Counted from the stretch's first letter, positions 16,313 to 25,281 are shown. The stretch is 64,000 nt of DNA from Alloboseaceae bacterium BT-24-1 (GCA_025846845.1 JAOYTL010000012.1:62001-126000), one strand, 5' to 3'. Notes: generated from the letters alone by a model not told the origin. Translations and numbers: made by a program.

Positions 16313-17308
16313 TCAGAAGTGAGCGAAGGAGCCGCGTGCGAAGGTTCGCGACCGGCCCGCTTCGGTATAGTGCACGCTTCCCGCCTCGGCGGTCACACGC
16401 CCGATGCGTGCAAAGCCGAGCCCCACCGCTTCGGTGGCAGCAGCCAGAGAAGGATATTCTCCTTCTGGAACCGTACAGAGAATTTCGTAGTCGTCTCCGC
16501 CCGTCCAGGCCAGTTCCGCCAATGCGGGATCGGCCATGACGGCATTGCGGGCCGCAGGCGAGAACGGCACGGCATCGAGGTCGATCTCGGCGCCGGCTTT
16601 CGAGGCTGCCAGCAGCTTGGCGAGATCGCCGACCAGTCCGTCGGAGATATCCATCGCAGCCGAAGCATGGGTCTGCAGGGCAGTAGCGAGTGCAATCCGC
16701 GGCTGCGGGTGCAGATAGCGGTCGGCGAGGAAGGCGCGGTCGGCTTCAGCGAGCTTGCCGACCCATGCCGGGCGATCCGGCCCATGCGCCTTCAGCCCGA
16801 GCGCGCCATCGCCGATCGTGCCGGTGACCGCGATGATGTCGCCGGGCTTCGCGCCGGAGCGCAGCAGCATGCGGCCAGCCGGGACGCTGCCGAAGGCGGT
16901 GATCGAGAGCATCAGCGGGCCGGGCGTCGAGACCGTGTCGCCGCCGATCAGCGGGCAGGCGCCCTCGCCTGCCATCGCGCCGAGCCCTTCGGCAAAGCCG
17001 GCGAGCCAGTCCTCCGTCCAGCCCTTCGGCAAAGCGAGCGTCAGCACGAAGCCATCGGGTTTCGCGCCCTTGGCCGCGAGATCGGAGAGATTGACGCCAA
17101 GCGCCTTGCGACCGATCGAGGCGGGCGGATCGTCGGGGAAGAAATGCACCCCCGCGACCAGCGCATCCGCCGTGACAACGAGCTCATAGCCGCGGGCCGG
17201 GCGCAGCAGGGCGGCATCGTCGATGAGACCAAGCCCGTCACGGCCGGCGATCGGCGCGAAATAGCGGGCGATCAGCTCGAACTCGCCGGGCGTCTGGGGT
17301 CCGGCCAT
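16313..17308 (-). CDS. thiL: Thiamine-monophosphate kinase
   Basis: The 331-residue protein has the ThiL signatures GEFELIARYFAP, LGLIDDAALLRP, NLSDLAAKGAKP, LIGGDTVSTPG, and the Mg/ATP-binding AMDISDGLVGDLAKL with WTGGDDYEILCTVP. It phosphorylates thiamine monophosphate to thiamine diphosphate. The ATG at 17308 gives the standard start. A TTG at 17320 overlapping the nusB stop is an alternative, and coupling to nusB is likely either way. No other thiamine genes or TPP riboswitch are nearby. Confidence 0.95.
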   Translation of the reverse strand: MAGPQTPGEFELIARYFAPIAGRDGLGLIDDAALLRPARGYELVVTADALVAGVHFFPDDPPASIGRKALGVNLSDLAAKGAKPDGFVLTLALPKGWTEDWLAGFAEGLGAMAGEGACPLIGGDTVSTPGPLMLSITAFGSVPAGRMLLRSGAKPGDIIAVTGTIGDGALGLKAHGPDRPAWVGKLAEADRAFLADRYLHPQPRIALATALQTHASAAMDISDGLVGDLAKLLAASKAGAEIDLDAVPFSPAARNAVMADPALAELAWTGGDDYEILCTVPEGEYPSLAAATEAVGLGFARIGRVTAEAGSVHYTEAGRSRTFARGSFAHF

Positions 17309-17316
17309 GGCGCCGC

Positions 17317-17784
17317 TCAAGCCGCCGGCGCGTCGAATTCCTCGGCGCGGACATCGCGGGCCATCTTGTCGAGCACCGCATTGACCATGCCGACCTCGTC
17401 GCCCTCGTAGAAAGAGCGGGCGACCGCGACATATTCCGAGATCACGGCACGGGCCGGCACATCCTTGCGGAAGGCGAGCTCATAGGCGCCGGCGCGCAGG
17501 ATGGCGCGGACCACCGCCTCGACGCGCTTCAGCGGCCAGCCGGTGGCCAGCGTCTCGTCGACCGAGCGGTCGACCAGGCGCTGCTCGCGGACGACGCCGC
17601 CAAGCAGGTCGCGAAAGAAGGCGATCTCGGCCTTCGGGAGCTCGATGTCTTCGACCTCCTTGCCGATCCAGAAGGCCTCGAACTCGGCCATGGCCTCGAC
17701 CACGCCACGTCCGCCGATCTCCATCTCATAGAGTGCCTGCACGGCCGAGAGCCGGGCGCCACGGCGCATCTCGGATCGGCTCAT
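17317..17784 (-). CDS. nusB: Transcription antitermination factor NusB
   Basis: The 155-residue all-helical protein starts RRGARLSAVQALYEMEI, the Arg-rich RNA-binding face. It contains WPLKRVEAVVRAILRAGAYEL and VISEYVAVARSFYEGDEVGMVNAVLDKMAR. It acts with NusE at boxA in rRNA antitermination. Its ATG overlaps the ribH stop by four bases (ATGA) in a ribD-ribE-ribH-nusB-thiL operon, an arrangement common in alphaproteobacteria. Confidence 0.96.
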   Translation of the reverse strand: MSRSEMRRGARLSAVQALYEMEIGGRGVVEAMAEFEAFWIGKEVEDIELPKAEIAFFRDLLGGVVREQRLVDRSVDETLATGWPLKRVEAVVRAILRAGAYELAFRKDVPARAVISEYVAVARSFYEGDEVGMVNAVLDKMARDVRAEEFDAPAA

Positions 17785-18278
17785 TTCGATTCCTCCGCCA
17801 GCGAGCGCTTGTAACGCAGCACCGCGAGCGCAGCTTCCGCCGCGCCGCCGCCCTTGTCCATCTCGCTGCGGTTGGCGCGGGCCCAGGCCTGGGCATCGTT
17901 CTCGACGGTGAGGATGCCGTTGCCGAGCGGCAAGGCAAAGGCGACCGAAAGATCCATCAGCGCACGCGAGCTTTCGCCGGCGACGATGTCGTAATGGCCG
18001 GTCTCGCCGCGGATGACAGTGCCGAGCGCGACGACCGCCTCATAGGGATCGACAGATTCGTCAGCGGCGCGCAGGCCGATGACGATGGCCGAGGGGATTT
18101 CGAGCGCGCCGGGAACGGTGACGCGGTCGACACGACAGCCTGCCTTCTCCAGCACGGCGAGCGCCCCGGCCAGGAGTTCGTCGGCGAGGCCGTCATAGAA
18201 GCGCGCCTCGACGACGAGCACGCGCGCGCCTTCGAGCGAAGCGACCGAAACAGCCGATGATTGCCGGGGTCCGGCCAT
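17781..18278 (-). CDS. ribH: 6,7-dimethyl-8-ribityllumazine synthase
   Basis: The 165-residue protein has the substrate-loop motifs ARFYDGLADELLAGA, VPGALEIPSAI and GTVIRGETGHYDIVAGESS, where the His is the catalytic base, and the closing PLGNGILTVEN. It condenses the ribitylamino-uracil with dihydroxybutanone phosphate. It lies 33 bp after riboflavin synthase in the same operon, so the two last steps of riboflavin synthesis are co-expressed. Confidence 0.97.
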   Translation of the reverse strand: MAGPRQSSAVSVASLEGARVLVVEARFYDGLADELLAGALAVLEKAGCRVDRVTVPGALEIPSAIVIGLRAADESVDPYEAVVALGTVIRGETGHYDIVAGESSRALMDLSVAFALPLGNGILTVENDAQAWARANRSEMDKGGGAAEAALAVLRYKRSLAEESK

Positions 18279-18311
18279 GATGAAGTCCTCGTCTGGGATT
18301 GAGGACGCTGG

Positions 18312-18959
18312 TTAGCCGCCCGGGCGCGCCTCCGCAAGCCGCGCGGCATACCGCGCCATCAGATCGACCTCGACATGGACGCCGTCTCCCTTGCTGCGCT
18401 CGCCCCAGGTGGTGACGCTGAAGGAGTGCGGGATGAGCAGCACAGTGAAGACGTCATCCTCGACCGTGTTGACGGTCAGCGATGTCCCGTCGAGGCAGAT
18501 CGAGCCCTTGGCGGCGATGAAGCGGGCAAGCCCTTGCGGGGCGCGGATGTGGAAACGCGCCGTTGCCCCCCAGGGCTCGCTGGGGTCGGCGGCGATCTCG
18601 TCGATCTTCAGGATCCTGCCGACGCCGTCGACATGGCCGGTGACGAGATGACCGCCGAGCTCGTCGCCCATCTTGAGCGAGCGTTCGAGATTGACCTTGG
18701 TACCGGGCGCCCACTCGCCAACCGACGTCTTCGCCAGGGTCTCGGCCGCGGCCTCGATCTGGAAGGCGCTGCCCGGCTCGCCATCCTGGCGCGGGTTCAG
18801 CGCCGTCACGGTCAGGCAGACGCCGGCACAGCAGATCGAAGCACCGATCTCGATGCCGGATGCTTCCCAGGGGCAGGAAATGTCGAACTGCTTGAGGCTC
18901 GGGCCCTTGGTCTCGGCGCGGGTGACGGTTCCGATGGCGGTGACGATGCCGGTGAACAT
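18312..18959 (-). CDS. ribE: Riboflavin synthase, alpha chain
   Basis: The 215-residue protein has two lumazine-binding domains. It begins MFTGIVTAIGTV, contains GVCLTVTALN and GGHLVTGHVDGVG in the first half, and GTSLTVNTVEDD with LIPHSFSVTTWGE in the second. It dismutates two lumazine molecules to riboflavin. Its ATG shares one base with the ribD stop (TGATG), so translation is coupled. Confidence 0.97.
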   Translation of the reverse strand: MFTGIVTAIGTVTRAETKGPSLKQFDISCPWEASGIEIGASICCAGVCLTVTALNPRQDGEPGSAFQIEAAAETLAKTSVGEWAPGTKVNLERSLKMGDELGGHLVTGHVDGVGRILKIDEIAADPSEPWGATARFHIRAPQGLARFIAAKGSICLDGTSLTVNTVEDDVFTVLLIPHSFSVTTWGERSKGDGVHVEVDLMARYAARLAEARPGG

Positions 18960-20089
18960 CAGGCGATCCTCGTGAAACGTTCGAAGCGGTCGCAGCCGAT
19001 CTGCCCGGCTTCGGTGACGGCGTAAATCTCGGGATCGGCGAGCAGCGCTGCAAGCCCCGGCCTGACGGCGACGATGCCATCGCCGCCGAGCGGCGTCGGC
19101 GAAGTCGAGACGATGACCTCGTCGGCGAAGCCCCGCAGCGCCAGCTGTTCGCCAACCGTCGGTCCGCCTTCCGAGAAAACGCGGGTGATGCCGCGCGTCG
19201 CCAGGAGGCGCAGCGCCTCGCCGAGGTCGAGATGGCCGTCGGCTGCGCGGGAGACACGCATGACCTCGACGCCGGCGGCGACGAGCTTCTCCTCCGCCGC
19301 GACCGGCGCATCCTCGGCCGCGATCACCCAGAGCGGCACGGTCGCAGCCCCCTGCACCAGCTTGGCGGTCAGCGGCAGACGGAGCGCCGAATCGAGCACG
19401 ACGCGGATCGGCGAGCGGATTTCCAAGCCGGGCAGGCGCACGGTCAGCAGCGGATCGTCGGCGAGGACGCTGCCGATGCCGAGCATGATCGCGTCATGGC
19501 TGACACGCAGGCGATGCACCCACTCGCCCGATTCCGGGCAGGAGATTGCGAGCCTTGCGCCCCCTGCCCCACCAGCAAAGCCATCGGCCGTGCGCGCGAC
19601 CTTGAAGGTCACCATCGGCCGCCCTTCGGTCACCCGCAGCACATGGCCGCGATGGCTGCGCTGCGCCTGGTCTTCGAGCACGCCGACCTTGACCTCCACA
19701 CCCGCCATGCGCAGCAGGGCATGGCTGAGACCGGCGATCTGCGGATTGGGATCGGCCATGGCGGAGACGACCCGCCTGACGCCGGCAAGCAAGGTGCGCT
19801 CGATGCAAGGGGTGCCGCCACGGACGGTGCGGTGCGAGCAGGGCTCCAGCGTGACATAGAGCGTGCCGCCGCTTGCGGCCGCTCCGGCCTGCTCGAAGGC
19901 CATCGCCTCGCCATGCGGCCGGCCACCGGGCTGCGTGCGGCCCTCGCCGACCACCACGAGCCCATCCGGACCATCGCGCACCACCACGGCGCCGACGCTC
20001 GGATTCGGCCAGGTCTGGCCGAGCCCGCGCGCGCCGAGCTCCAGCGCCCGCGCCATGAAGGCGCGATCGATCTCGTCCTGGTCAGGCAT
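18959..20089 (-). CDS. ribD: Bifunctional diaminohydroxyphosphoribosylaminopyrimidine deaminase / reductase
   Basis: The 376-residue protein has an N-terminal cytidine-deaminase-like domain (about 1-145: WPNPSVGAVVV, GGRPHGEAMA, VTLEPCSHRT, GTPCIER) and a C-terminal reductase domain (MVTFKVARTADG, SVLADDPLLTVR, RVFSEGGPTVGEQL). The zinc His and both Cys are present. The usual HAE reads HGE, an unusual substitution next to the catalytic Glu. The ATG overlaps the end of nrdR by eight bases. A longer upstream frame lies inside nrdR and lacks family sequence. Confidence 0.95.
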   Translation of the reverse strand: MPDQDEIDRAFMARALELGARGLGQTWPNPSVGAVVVRDGPDGLVVVGEGRTQPGGRPHGEAMAFEQAGAAASGGTLYVTLEPCSHRTVRGGTPCIERTLLAGVRRVVSAMADPNPQIAGLSHALLRMAGVEVKVGVLEDQAQRSHRGHVLRVTEGRPMVTFKVARTADGFAGGAGGARLAISCPESGEWVHRLRVSHDAIMLGIGSVLADDPLLTVRLPGLEIRSPIRVVLDSALRLPLTAKLVQGAATVPLWVIAAEDAPVAAEEKLVAAGVEVMRVSRAADGHLDLGEALRLLATRGITRVFSEGGPTVGEQLALRGFADEVIVSTSPTPLGGDGIVAVRPGLAALLADPEIYAVTEAGQIGCDRFERFTRIA

Positions 20090-20579
20090 CGTCGCGGGCA
20101 GGCGCCGGCTTGGTGTCGGTGTCGATCTCATCACCGCCGAGCTGGCCGAGGAGCTCCTCGAAATCGCGGGCCTCGCGGAAGTTCTTGTAGACCGAGGCGA
20201 AGCGGACATAGGCAACGTCGTCCAGCGCCTTTAGCCCCTCCATGACCAGCTCACCGATGGCCGAGCTCTGGATCTCGCCCTCGCCCGAACTTTCGAGCTG
20301 GCGGACGATGCCGTTGACCATGCGCTCGATCCGCTCGGGCGCGACGGAACGCTTGCGCAGCGCCACCTCGATCGAGGTCTGCAGCTTGTCACGATCAAAG
20401 ACGGTGCGCCGGCCAGAGCGCTTGACCACGGTGAGCTCGCGCAGCTGCACGCGTTCGAAGGTGGTGAAGCGGCCGCCGCAATCGGGGCAGACGCGCCGGC
20501 GCCGGATCGAGGCGTGATCGTCGGTCGGCCGCGAATCCTTCACCTGCGTGTCGAGGGAGCCGCAATAGGGACAACGCAT
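20082..20579 (-). CDS. nrdR: Transcriptional repressor NrdR
   Basis: The 165-residue protein has a zinc ribbon (Cys3, Cys6, Cys31, Cys34 in MRCPYCGS and RRVCPDCGGRF) followed by an ATP-cone domain starting VVKRSGRRTVFDRDKL. NrdR senses ATP/dATP and represses ribonucleotide reductase genes. Placement before ribD is conserved in the class. Normally glyA precedes it directly, but here a toxin-antitoxin pair lies in between. Confidence 0.96.
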   Translation of the reverse strand: MRCPYCGSLDTQVKDSRPTDDHASIRRRRVCPDCGGRFTTFERVQLRELTVVKRSGRRTVFDRDKLQTSIEVALRKRSVAPERIERMVNGIVRQLESSGEGEIQSSAIGELVMEGLKALDDVAYVRFASVYKNFREARDFEELLGQLGGDEIDTDTKPAPARDDA

Positions 20580-20588
20580 GGCGGGCTT

Positions 20589-21059
20589 TCAGACGGGTTG
20601 AGCCTCGCCTCCGGCCTCATCGGCCAGGGCAGCGGCGAGATTGGCGCTCGACCAGGACGGCCAGCCGGCGCCGGCGAAATCGCGGTCATGCGACCAGATG
20701 TCGGCATCATAGGTCCAGGCGAGCGCAAGGATATGGGCATCGTTGACGCTGCCATTGCGGGATGCGACGGCGTTGCGGAGCACATCCGTCGCTTCCGCGA
20801 GCAGATAATTGTAACGATCAGCTGATGGAGCATCGAGAAGTTCGAGCAAGGCCGCAGCGTCTTCTATCGCGTAGGGAAGCCGGTCCCGGGCATGCGAAAT
20901 CACAGACATGACCTCAGCTACCCCTTCGATCGATATCAGGAGACGGCGACGCGCATTGGCAAGCGCCCAAATCGGTCGCCTGCGTGCGCTCAGGATCGTG
21001 CCAACGATAATGTTCGTATCGACGACAAGCGCTGCCGAAGGATTTCGGCCTCGCGTCAA
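20589..21059 (-). CDS. PIN-domain ribonuclease toxin (VapC-like)
   Basis: The 156-residue PIN-fold protein has its first acidic residue in ALVVDTNIIV (Asp14). Later acidic positions lie in GSVNDAHILALA and WSHDRDF. PIN toxins cleave RNA in a Mg-dependent way. The start is TTG overlapping the antitoxin stop (TTGA), giving coupled translation from the upstream antitoxin gene. It lies ten bases before nrdR, inside the conserved glyA-nrdR junction. Confidence 0.83.
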   Translation of the reverse strand: MTRGRNPSAALVVDTNIIVGTILSARRRPIWALANARRRLLISIEGVAEVMSVISHARDRLPYAIEDAAALLELLDAPSADRYNYLLAEATDVLRNAVASRNGSVNDAHILALAWTYDADIWSHDRDFAGAGWPSWSSANLAAALADEAGGEAQPV

Positions 21060-21298
21060 TGCTCACGCTCTTCCAGAAACCGCTCCAGCCATTCCTTGGT
21101 CTCTTCGGGCAGCGCAGCGTAGTGCTGTTCGATCCGATCGAGCACTTCCTTCATGCGTTCGGGATTCGGCTTCTTGAATGGCATCAGCATACCGACGGTC
21201 TCGCCGTCGCTTTTGATCGGCACGGCATGAGGCAGCGCCCGAATCGTCGCCGCCGACATTTTCTGCAGCTCGCGCATCGTGACGGCGTTCTTACCCAT
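21056..21298 (-). CDS. Antitoxin of the PIN toxin pair (Phd/YefM-like)
   Basis: The 80-residue protein has an N-terminal half reading TMRELQKMSAATIRALPHAVPI, then DGETVGMLMP. This resembles the Phd/YefM DNA-binding fold. The charged helical C-terminus (RMKEVLDRIEQHYAALPEE and onward) would wrap the toxin. The ATG follows GGAGGG. Antitoxin-first order and stop/start overlap with the PIN gene match type II modules. The exact antitoxin family is less certain than the toxin. Confidence 0.75.
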   Translation of the reverse strand: MGKNAVTMRELQKMSAATIRALPHAVPIKSDGETVGMLMPFKKPNPERMKEVLDRIEQHYAALPEETKEWLERFLEEREH

Positions 21299-21377
21299 GT
21301 CGGCCCTCCATCGCCGACATGTATGTAACCCCGTAGTGCAGTCTCTTCAAGCGACCGCCCCCGGTGCCGTTTCCCGC

Positions 21378-22676
21378 TCAGTAGATCGGGAAGCGCGCGG
21401 TCAGCTCGTGAGCCTTGGCCTTGACCGCCTGCTCGACGCTCGTATTGCCCTCCTCGCCATTGGCGGCGAGGCCGTCGAGCACCTCGGCGATCAATTCGCC
21501 GACCTTCTTGAACTCGGCAACGCCGAAGCCGCGCGAGGTCGCAGCCGGGGTGCCCAGACGGATGCCCGAGGTCACCATCGGCTTCTCCGGATCGAAGGGG
21601 ATGCCGTTCTTGTTGCAGGTGATGTGGGCGCGCCCGAGCGCGGCTTCGGCCGCCTTGCCGGTGACCTTCTTCGAGCGCAGGTCGACCAGCATCAGGTGGT
21701 TGTCGGTGCCGCCGGTGACGAGATCGAAGCCCTTCGACTTCAGCGTCTCGGCCAGCGCCTTGGCGTTGGCGACGACGGCGTGGGCATAGGTCTTGAACTC
21801 AGGCCGCAGCGCCTCCTCGAAGGAGACGGCCTTGGCGGCGATGACGTGCATCAGCGGGCCGCCCTGCAGGCCCGGGAACACGGCCGAGTTGATCTTCTTG
21901 GCGATCGCTTCGTCATTGGTCAGCACCATGCCGCCGCGCGGGCCACGCAGGGTCTTGTGCGTGGTCGTGGTGACGACATGGGCGTGCGGGAACGGCGAGG
22001 GATGCGCGCCGCCGGCGACCAGCCCGGCGAAATGGGCGATGTCGACCATGAAATAGGCGCCGACCTTGTCGGCGATCTCGCGGAAGCGGGCGAAATCCCA
22101 ATGGCGGGCATAGGCGGAGCCGCCGGCGACGATGATCTTCGGCTTGTTCTCGACCGCGAGGCGCTCCATCGCGTCATAGTCGATGACCTGGTCGACGACG
22201 CAGACGCCATAGGGCACGACCTTGAACCACTTGCCCGACTGGTTGACCGGGGCGCCATGGGTGAGGTGGCCGCCGGCGGCGAGGTCGAGGCCCATGAAGG
22301 TATCGCCGGGCTGCATCAGCGCCATGAATACGGCCTGGTTGGCCTGGCTGCCGGAGTTCGGCTGGACATTGGCGAACTGGCAGTCGAACAGCCGGCAGGC
22401 GCGCTCGATCGCGAGCTTCTCGGCGATGTCGACGAACTGGCAACCGCCGTAATAGCGCCGGCCCGGATAGCCCTCGGCGTATTTGTTGGTCATCACCGAG
22501 CCCTGCGCCTCGAGCACGGCGCGCGAGACGATGTTCTCCGAGGCGATCAGCTCGATCTCGTCGCGCTGGCGACCGAGCTCGAGCTCGATGGCGCGGGCGA
22601 TCTCCGGATCGACGTCAGCGAGCGAGGCGCCGAAAAAGGAGTTGGAGAGGTGCTTGTCCAGCGCGGCTTCGGTCAT
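21378..22676 (-). CDS. glyA: Serine hydroxymethyltransferase
   Basis: The 432-residue PLP enzyme contains ELIASENIVSRAVLEAQGS, NKYAEGYPGRRYYGGC, and the PLP-lysine motif TTTTHKTLRGPRGG. It interconverts serine and glycine with tetrahydrofolate. The start MTEAALDKHL follows AGGAG. The much longer open frame upstream is not coding, as it reads across the divergent TetR gene. It heads the glyA-(TA)-nrdR-rib operon. Confidence 0.98.
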   Translation of the reverse strand: MTEAALDKHLSNSFFGASLADVDPEIARAIELELGRQRDEIELIASENIVSRAVLEAQGSVMTNKYAEGYPGRRYYGGCQFVDIAEKLAIERACRLFDCQFANVQPNSGSQANQAVFMALMQPGDTFMGLDLAAGGHLTHGAPVNQSGKWFKVVPYGVCVVDQVIDYDAMERLAVENKPKIIVAGGSAYARHWDFARFREIADKVGAYFMVDIAHFAGLVAGGAHPSPFPHAHVVTTTTHKTLRGPRGGMVLTNDEAIAKKINSAVFPGLQGGPLMHVIAAKAVSFEEALRPEFKTYAHAVVANAKALAETLKSKGFDLVTGGTDNHLMLVDLRSKKVTGKAAEAALGRAHITCNKNGIPFDPEKPMVTSGIRLGTPAATSRGFGVAEFKKVGELIAEVLDGLAANGEEGNTSVEQAVKAKAHELTARFPIY

Positions 22677-22880
22677 GTCCGACTCCTGAAGAATGCGGCG
22701 GCCGATCGCGGCCCGGCCCCGTTCGCGGTCCCTATCACGCGATGTGAGGCTGTCCAAGTGATAGATGGCCGCGGCGTATGCCTTGGGTGAACGGAGCGGC
22801 GCGCCGGAATGAAAGCCGTGTAATCTCGGACCGAGGCGAGGCATCCGCCGTCGCCATATCGGCAGCCGAGGGCAAGGCAG

Positions 22881-23513
22881 ATGGCTGAGTCGAACACGCG
22901 CTCCCGGATCATCGCGGCAGCCGAGGTGCTGTTCTATGGGCATGGCCTGCACAGCGTCGGCGTCGATGCCATCGCCGAGGCGGCCGGCGTCACCAAGCGT
23001 ACGCTCTACAACCATTTCCAGAGCAAGGACGAGCTGATCGCGGCTTATCTCGCGGCGCGCGATACCCCGGCAATCGAGCGCTACCGGCAATGGCTCGGCG
23101 ACCCCGGCCGTCCGCTGCCGGAGCGAATCGCGAGCCTGTTCGGCGAACTGGCGGAGCACGCCAAGCGCCCGAAATGGCGCGGCTGCGGCTTTACCCGCGC
23201 CGCGGTGGAACTCGCCGGCCAGCCTGGCCATCCCGCGGTGGCAATGGCGGCCAATCACAAGCGCCGCTTCGAAGCCTGGCTCGCAGGGGAGCTGCGTGAG
23301 GGCGGCCTTGCCGACCCTGAGCCGATCGCCCGGCAACTCGCGATCCTCGTCGAGGGTGCGATCGCGCAGATGCTGATCCATCGCGACATCAGCTATGCGC
23401 TGTCCGCGGGCGAAGCGGCGGTGCTCATCGTCACGAGCCATCTCGATGCGGCGGCGCACCGGCAGCAGCGTGCAACCGCCTCCTCGGCGCAGGCCACCAT
23501 GTATACCGACTAG
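22881..23513 (+). CDS. TetR-family transcriptional regulator
   Basis: The 210-residue protein has an N-terminal HTH (SRIIAAAEVLFYGHGLHSVGVDAIAEAAGVTKRTLYNHFQSKDEL). The ligand domain contains WRGCGFTRAAVELAGQPGHP, typical of the LmrA/YxaF-like group with TetR_C_13-type tails. The MFS gene 61 bp downstream on the same strand is the probable target. The ligand is unknown. Confidence 0.88.
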   Translation: MAESNTRSRIIAAAEVLFYGHGLHSVGVDAIAEAAGVTKRTLYNHFQSKDELIAAYLAARDTPAIERYRQWLGDPGRPLPERIASLFGELAEHAKRPKWRGCGFTRAAVELAGQPGHPAVAMAANHKRRFEAWLAGELREGGLADPEPIARQLAILVEGAIAQMLIHRDISYALSAGEAAVLIVTSHLDAAAHRQQRATASSAQATMYTD

Positions 23514-23574
23514 TGAATGTCATCCGGCCGGCCGGCCCCTATCGTTCGCCCTCGCATCTGCGGGGAGACCGATC

Positions 23575-24801
23575 GTGCCGACGCCAACACCCAGTTCCTG
23601 GCCGCCAGTCCTGATCTTGTCGCTCGTCGCGGCCGGAACGATCCTCTCGATCTCGATGGGCTTGCGGCAGAGCCTCGGCCTGTTCATGGAACCGATGGTG
23701 CAAGGCGCAGGCGTCTCCGTCGCCACCTTCGGCTTCGCCATGGCGCTGCAGAACCTGGCCTGGGGCATCGGGCAGCCCTTCATGGGCGCGCTCTGCGACC
23801 GCTATGGCGGGCGGCTCGTCGTGATCGCCTCATCGGCGCTGTTCTGCGCCGGTCTCTATCTGATCGGGACCGGCAGCCCGCTCGGCCTTCATCTCGGCGG
23901 CGGGTTGATGATCGGGATTGCCGTCGCGGGAACCTCGCATGGCGTGCTGGTGGGCATCGTCTCGCGCCTCGCCGCGCCGGCCGTGCGCGGCACCGCGGTC
24001 GCGATCCTCGCCGCAACCGGCTCGCTCGGCACCTTCGTGCTTGCGCCAACGGCGCAGGCGCTGATCGAACGCTGGTCATGGCAGGGAGCGTTGGGTGGGT
24101 TGGCGGCGCTCGCAGCCGGCATGGCGGCGGTCGCCTTCCTCTTCCGGACCACCGGCCCCGGCGCCGGCGCCGCGGCGGGACCGGCACGGCAGAAGCCCGA
24201 TGCACGCCGCGCCATCGCCGAGGCGATGGCCGATCGCTCCTTCGTGATCTCGACCGCCGCCTTCTTCGCCTGCGGCTTCCAGCTGATCTTCATCGCGACG
24301 CATCTGCCGAAATATATCGCCCTCTGCGGCCTGCCGCCCTCCGTCAGCGCCGAAGCGATCGCGCTCATCGGCATCTGCAATGCGGTCGGCACCCTGGTCG
24401 CCGGCTATCTCTGCCAGCGCTGGGGCAACAAGACCGTGCTGGCGCTGATCTATCTCCTGAGGACGGTCTCGATCGCCGTGTTCTTTACCCTGCCCGTCAG
24501 CGTCGAGACGACGCTCGTCTTCGCCGCCGCCATGGGGTTTCTCTGGCTGAGTGTCGTCCCGCCGGTCAGCGGCCTGATCAATGGGCGCTTCGGCACGGCC
24601 AATTTCGGGACGCTGTTCGGGGTGATGTTCCTCAGCCACCAGCTCGGAGCCTTTCTCGGCGCCTGGCTCGGCGGGCTGAGCTATGAATGGAGCGGCAGCT
24701 ATGCGACCGCCTGGATCGCGCTGATCCTCGTCGGCACACTGGCGGCAATCCTGCAGTTCATGGCTGAGGACGAAGAGTCACCACGGCCGCAGCCGGCATA
24801 A
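23575..24801 (+). CDS. MFS transporter (OFA/YbfB-type)
   Basis: The 408-residue protein has 12 membrane helices. GLRQSLGLFMEPMVQ in helix 1, GIGQPFMGALCDRYGGR as the A-loop and a repeat ending YLCQRWGNK are typical of oxalate/formate-antiporter-related MFS proteins. The start is GTG at 23575, with GGGGAG at good distance. Upstream codons in this frame overlap the TetR gene. It is likely controlled by that TetR protein. Confidence 0.85.
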   Translation: MPTPTPSSWPPVLILSLVAAGTILSISMGLRQSLGLFMEPMVQGAGVSVATFGFAMALQNLAWGIGQPFMGALCDRYGGRLVVIASSALFCAGLYLIGTGSPLGLHLGGGLMIGIAVAGTSHGVLVGIVSRLAAPAVRGTAVAILAATGSLGTFVLAPTAQALIERWSWQGALGGLAALAAGMAAVAFLFRTTGPGAGAAAGPARQKPDARRAIAEAMADRSFVISTAAFFACGFQLIFIATHLPKYIALCGLPPSVSAEAIALIGICNAVGTLVAGYLCQRWGNKTVLALIYLLRTVSIAVFFTLPVSVETTLVFAAAMGFLWLSVVPPVSGLINGRFGTANFGTLFGVMFLSHQLGAFLGAWLGGLSYEWSGSYATAWIALILVGTLAAILQFMAEDEESPRPQPA

Positions 24802-24825
24802 GGTCTTCCGTCGCGGAGCGGCAGT

Positions 24826-25278
24826 TCAAGGCTTCGACGCCGCCTTTCGGCCGGACCGAGGACCACTCGATGGGCGATAAACCAGCCTCTCGCGTGATGC
24901 CGCCTGCATGAGCTTGCGGAAAGTCGGGCACTCCAGGTGGCTCGGGGCCGGACAGTCGGCGACGTGGCGCAGGACGTCCCGCAGCGTCCGCAACTCGACC
25001 ATCTGCCGTTGCAGTTCATCGGCCCTGACGCGCAATTGGTCGCGCGGAATCTCCGGCCGGCCGTCCCGCCCGAACATGCCGGCGATCTCCTCCAGTGAGA
25101 ATCCGGCAGCCTTGCCCATGGCGATCAGCGACAGCTTCAGCAGCACGTCGCCATCGAACTGCCGCCGCAGGCCGTGCCGCCCGAGCGAGGCGATCAGGCC
25201 GATCTCCTCATAGTAGCGCAGCGTCGATGGCACGACGCCCGAGCGTTCCGCCACCTCGCCGATATCGAGAACACGCAT
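24826..25278 (-). CDS. MerR-family regulator with a C-terminal cysteine pair
   Basis: The 150-residue protein has an HTH (LDIGEVAERSGVVPSTLRYYEEIGLI, then GLRRQFDGDVLLKLSLI), a dimerisation helix, and ADCPAPSHLECPTF near residue 110 that supplies two cysteines. Its ATG lies four bases from a promoter with a 19-bp spacer facing the divergent MFS gene, so it very probably activates that gene and represses itself. The cysteine pair suggests a metal, redox or electrophile signal, but the C-x(8)-C layout is not the SoxR iron-sulfur motif. Confidence 0.87.
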   Translation of the reverse strand: MRVLDIGEVAERSGVVPSTLRYYEEIGLIASLGRHGLRRQFDGDVLLKLSLIAMGKAAGFSLEEIAGMFGRDGRPEIPRDQLRVRADELQRQMVELRTLRDVLRHVADCPAPSHLECPTFRKLMQAASRERLVYRPSSGPRSGRKAASKP

Positions 25279-25281
25279 GGC

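Noticed and set aside
17781..20579. FMN riboswitch in the rib operon
   Set aside because: The genes ribD-ribE-ribH overlap or are nearly contiguous, leaving no room for an aptamer. No RFN-like hairpins were seen upstream of nrdR.
22677..23459. Upstream extension of glyA to a 693-residue protein
   Set aside because: The extra region is antisense to the TetR gene, and the true ATG has AGGAG upstream and the family N-terminus.
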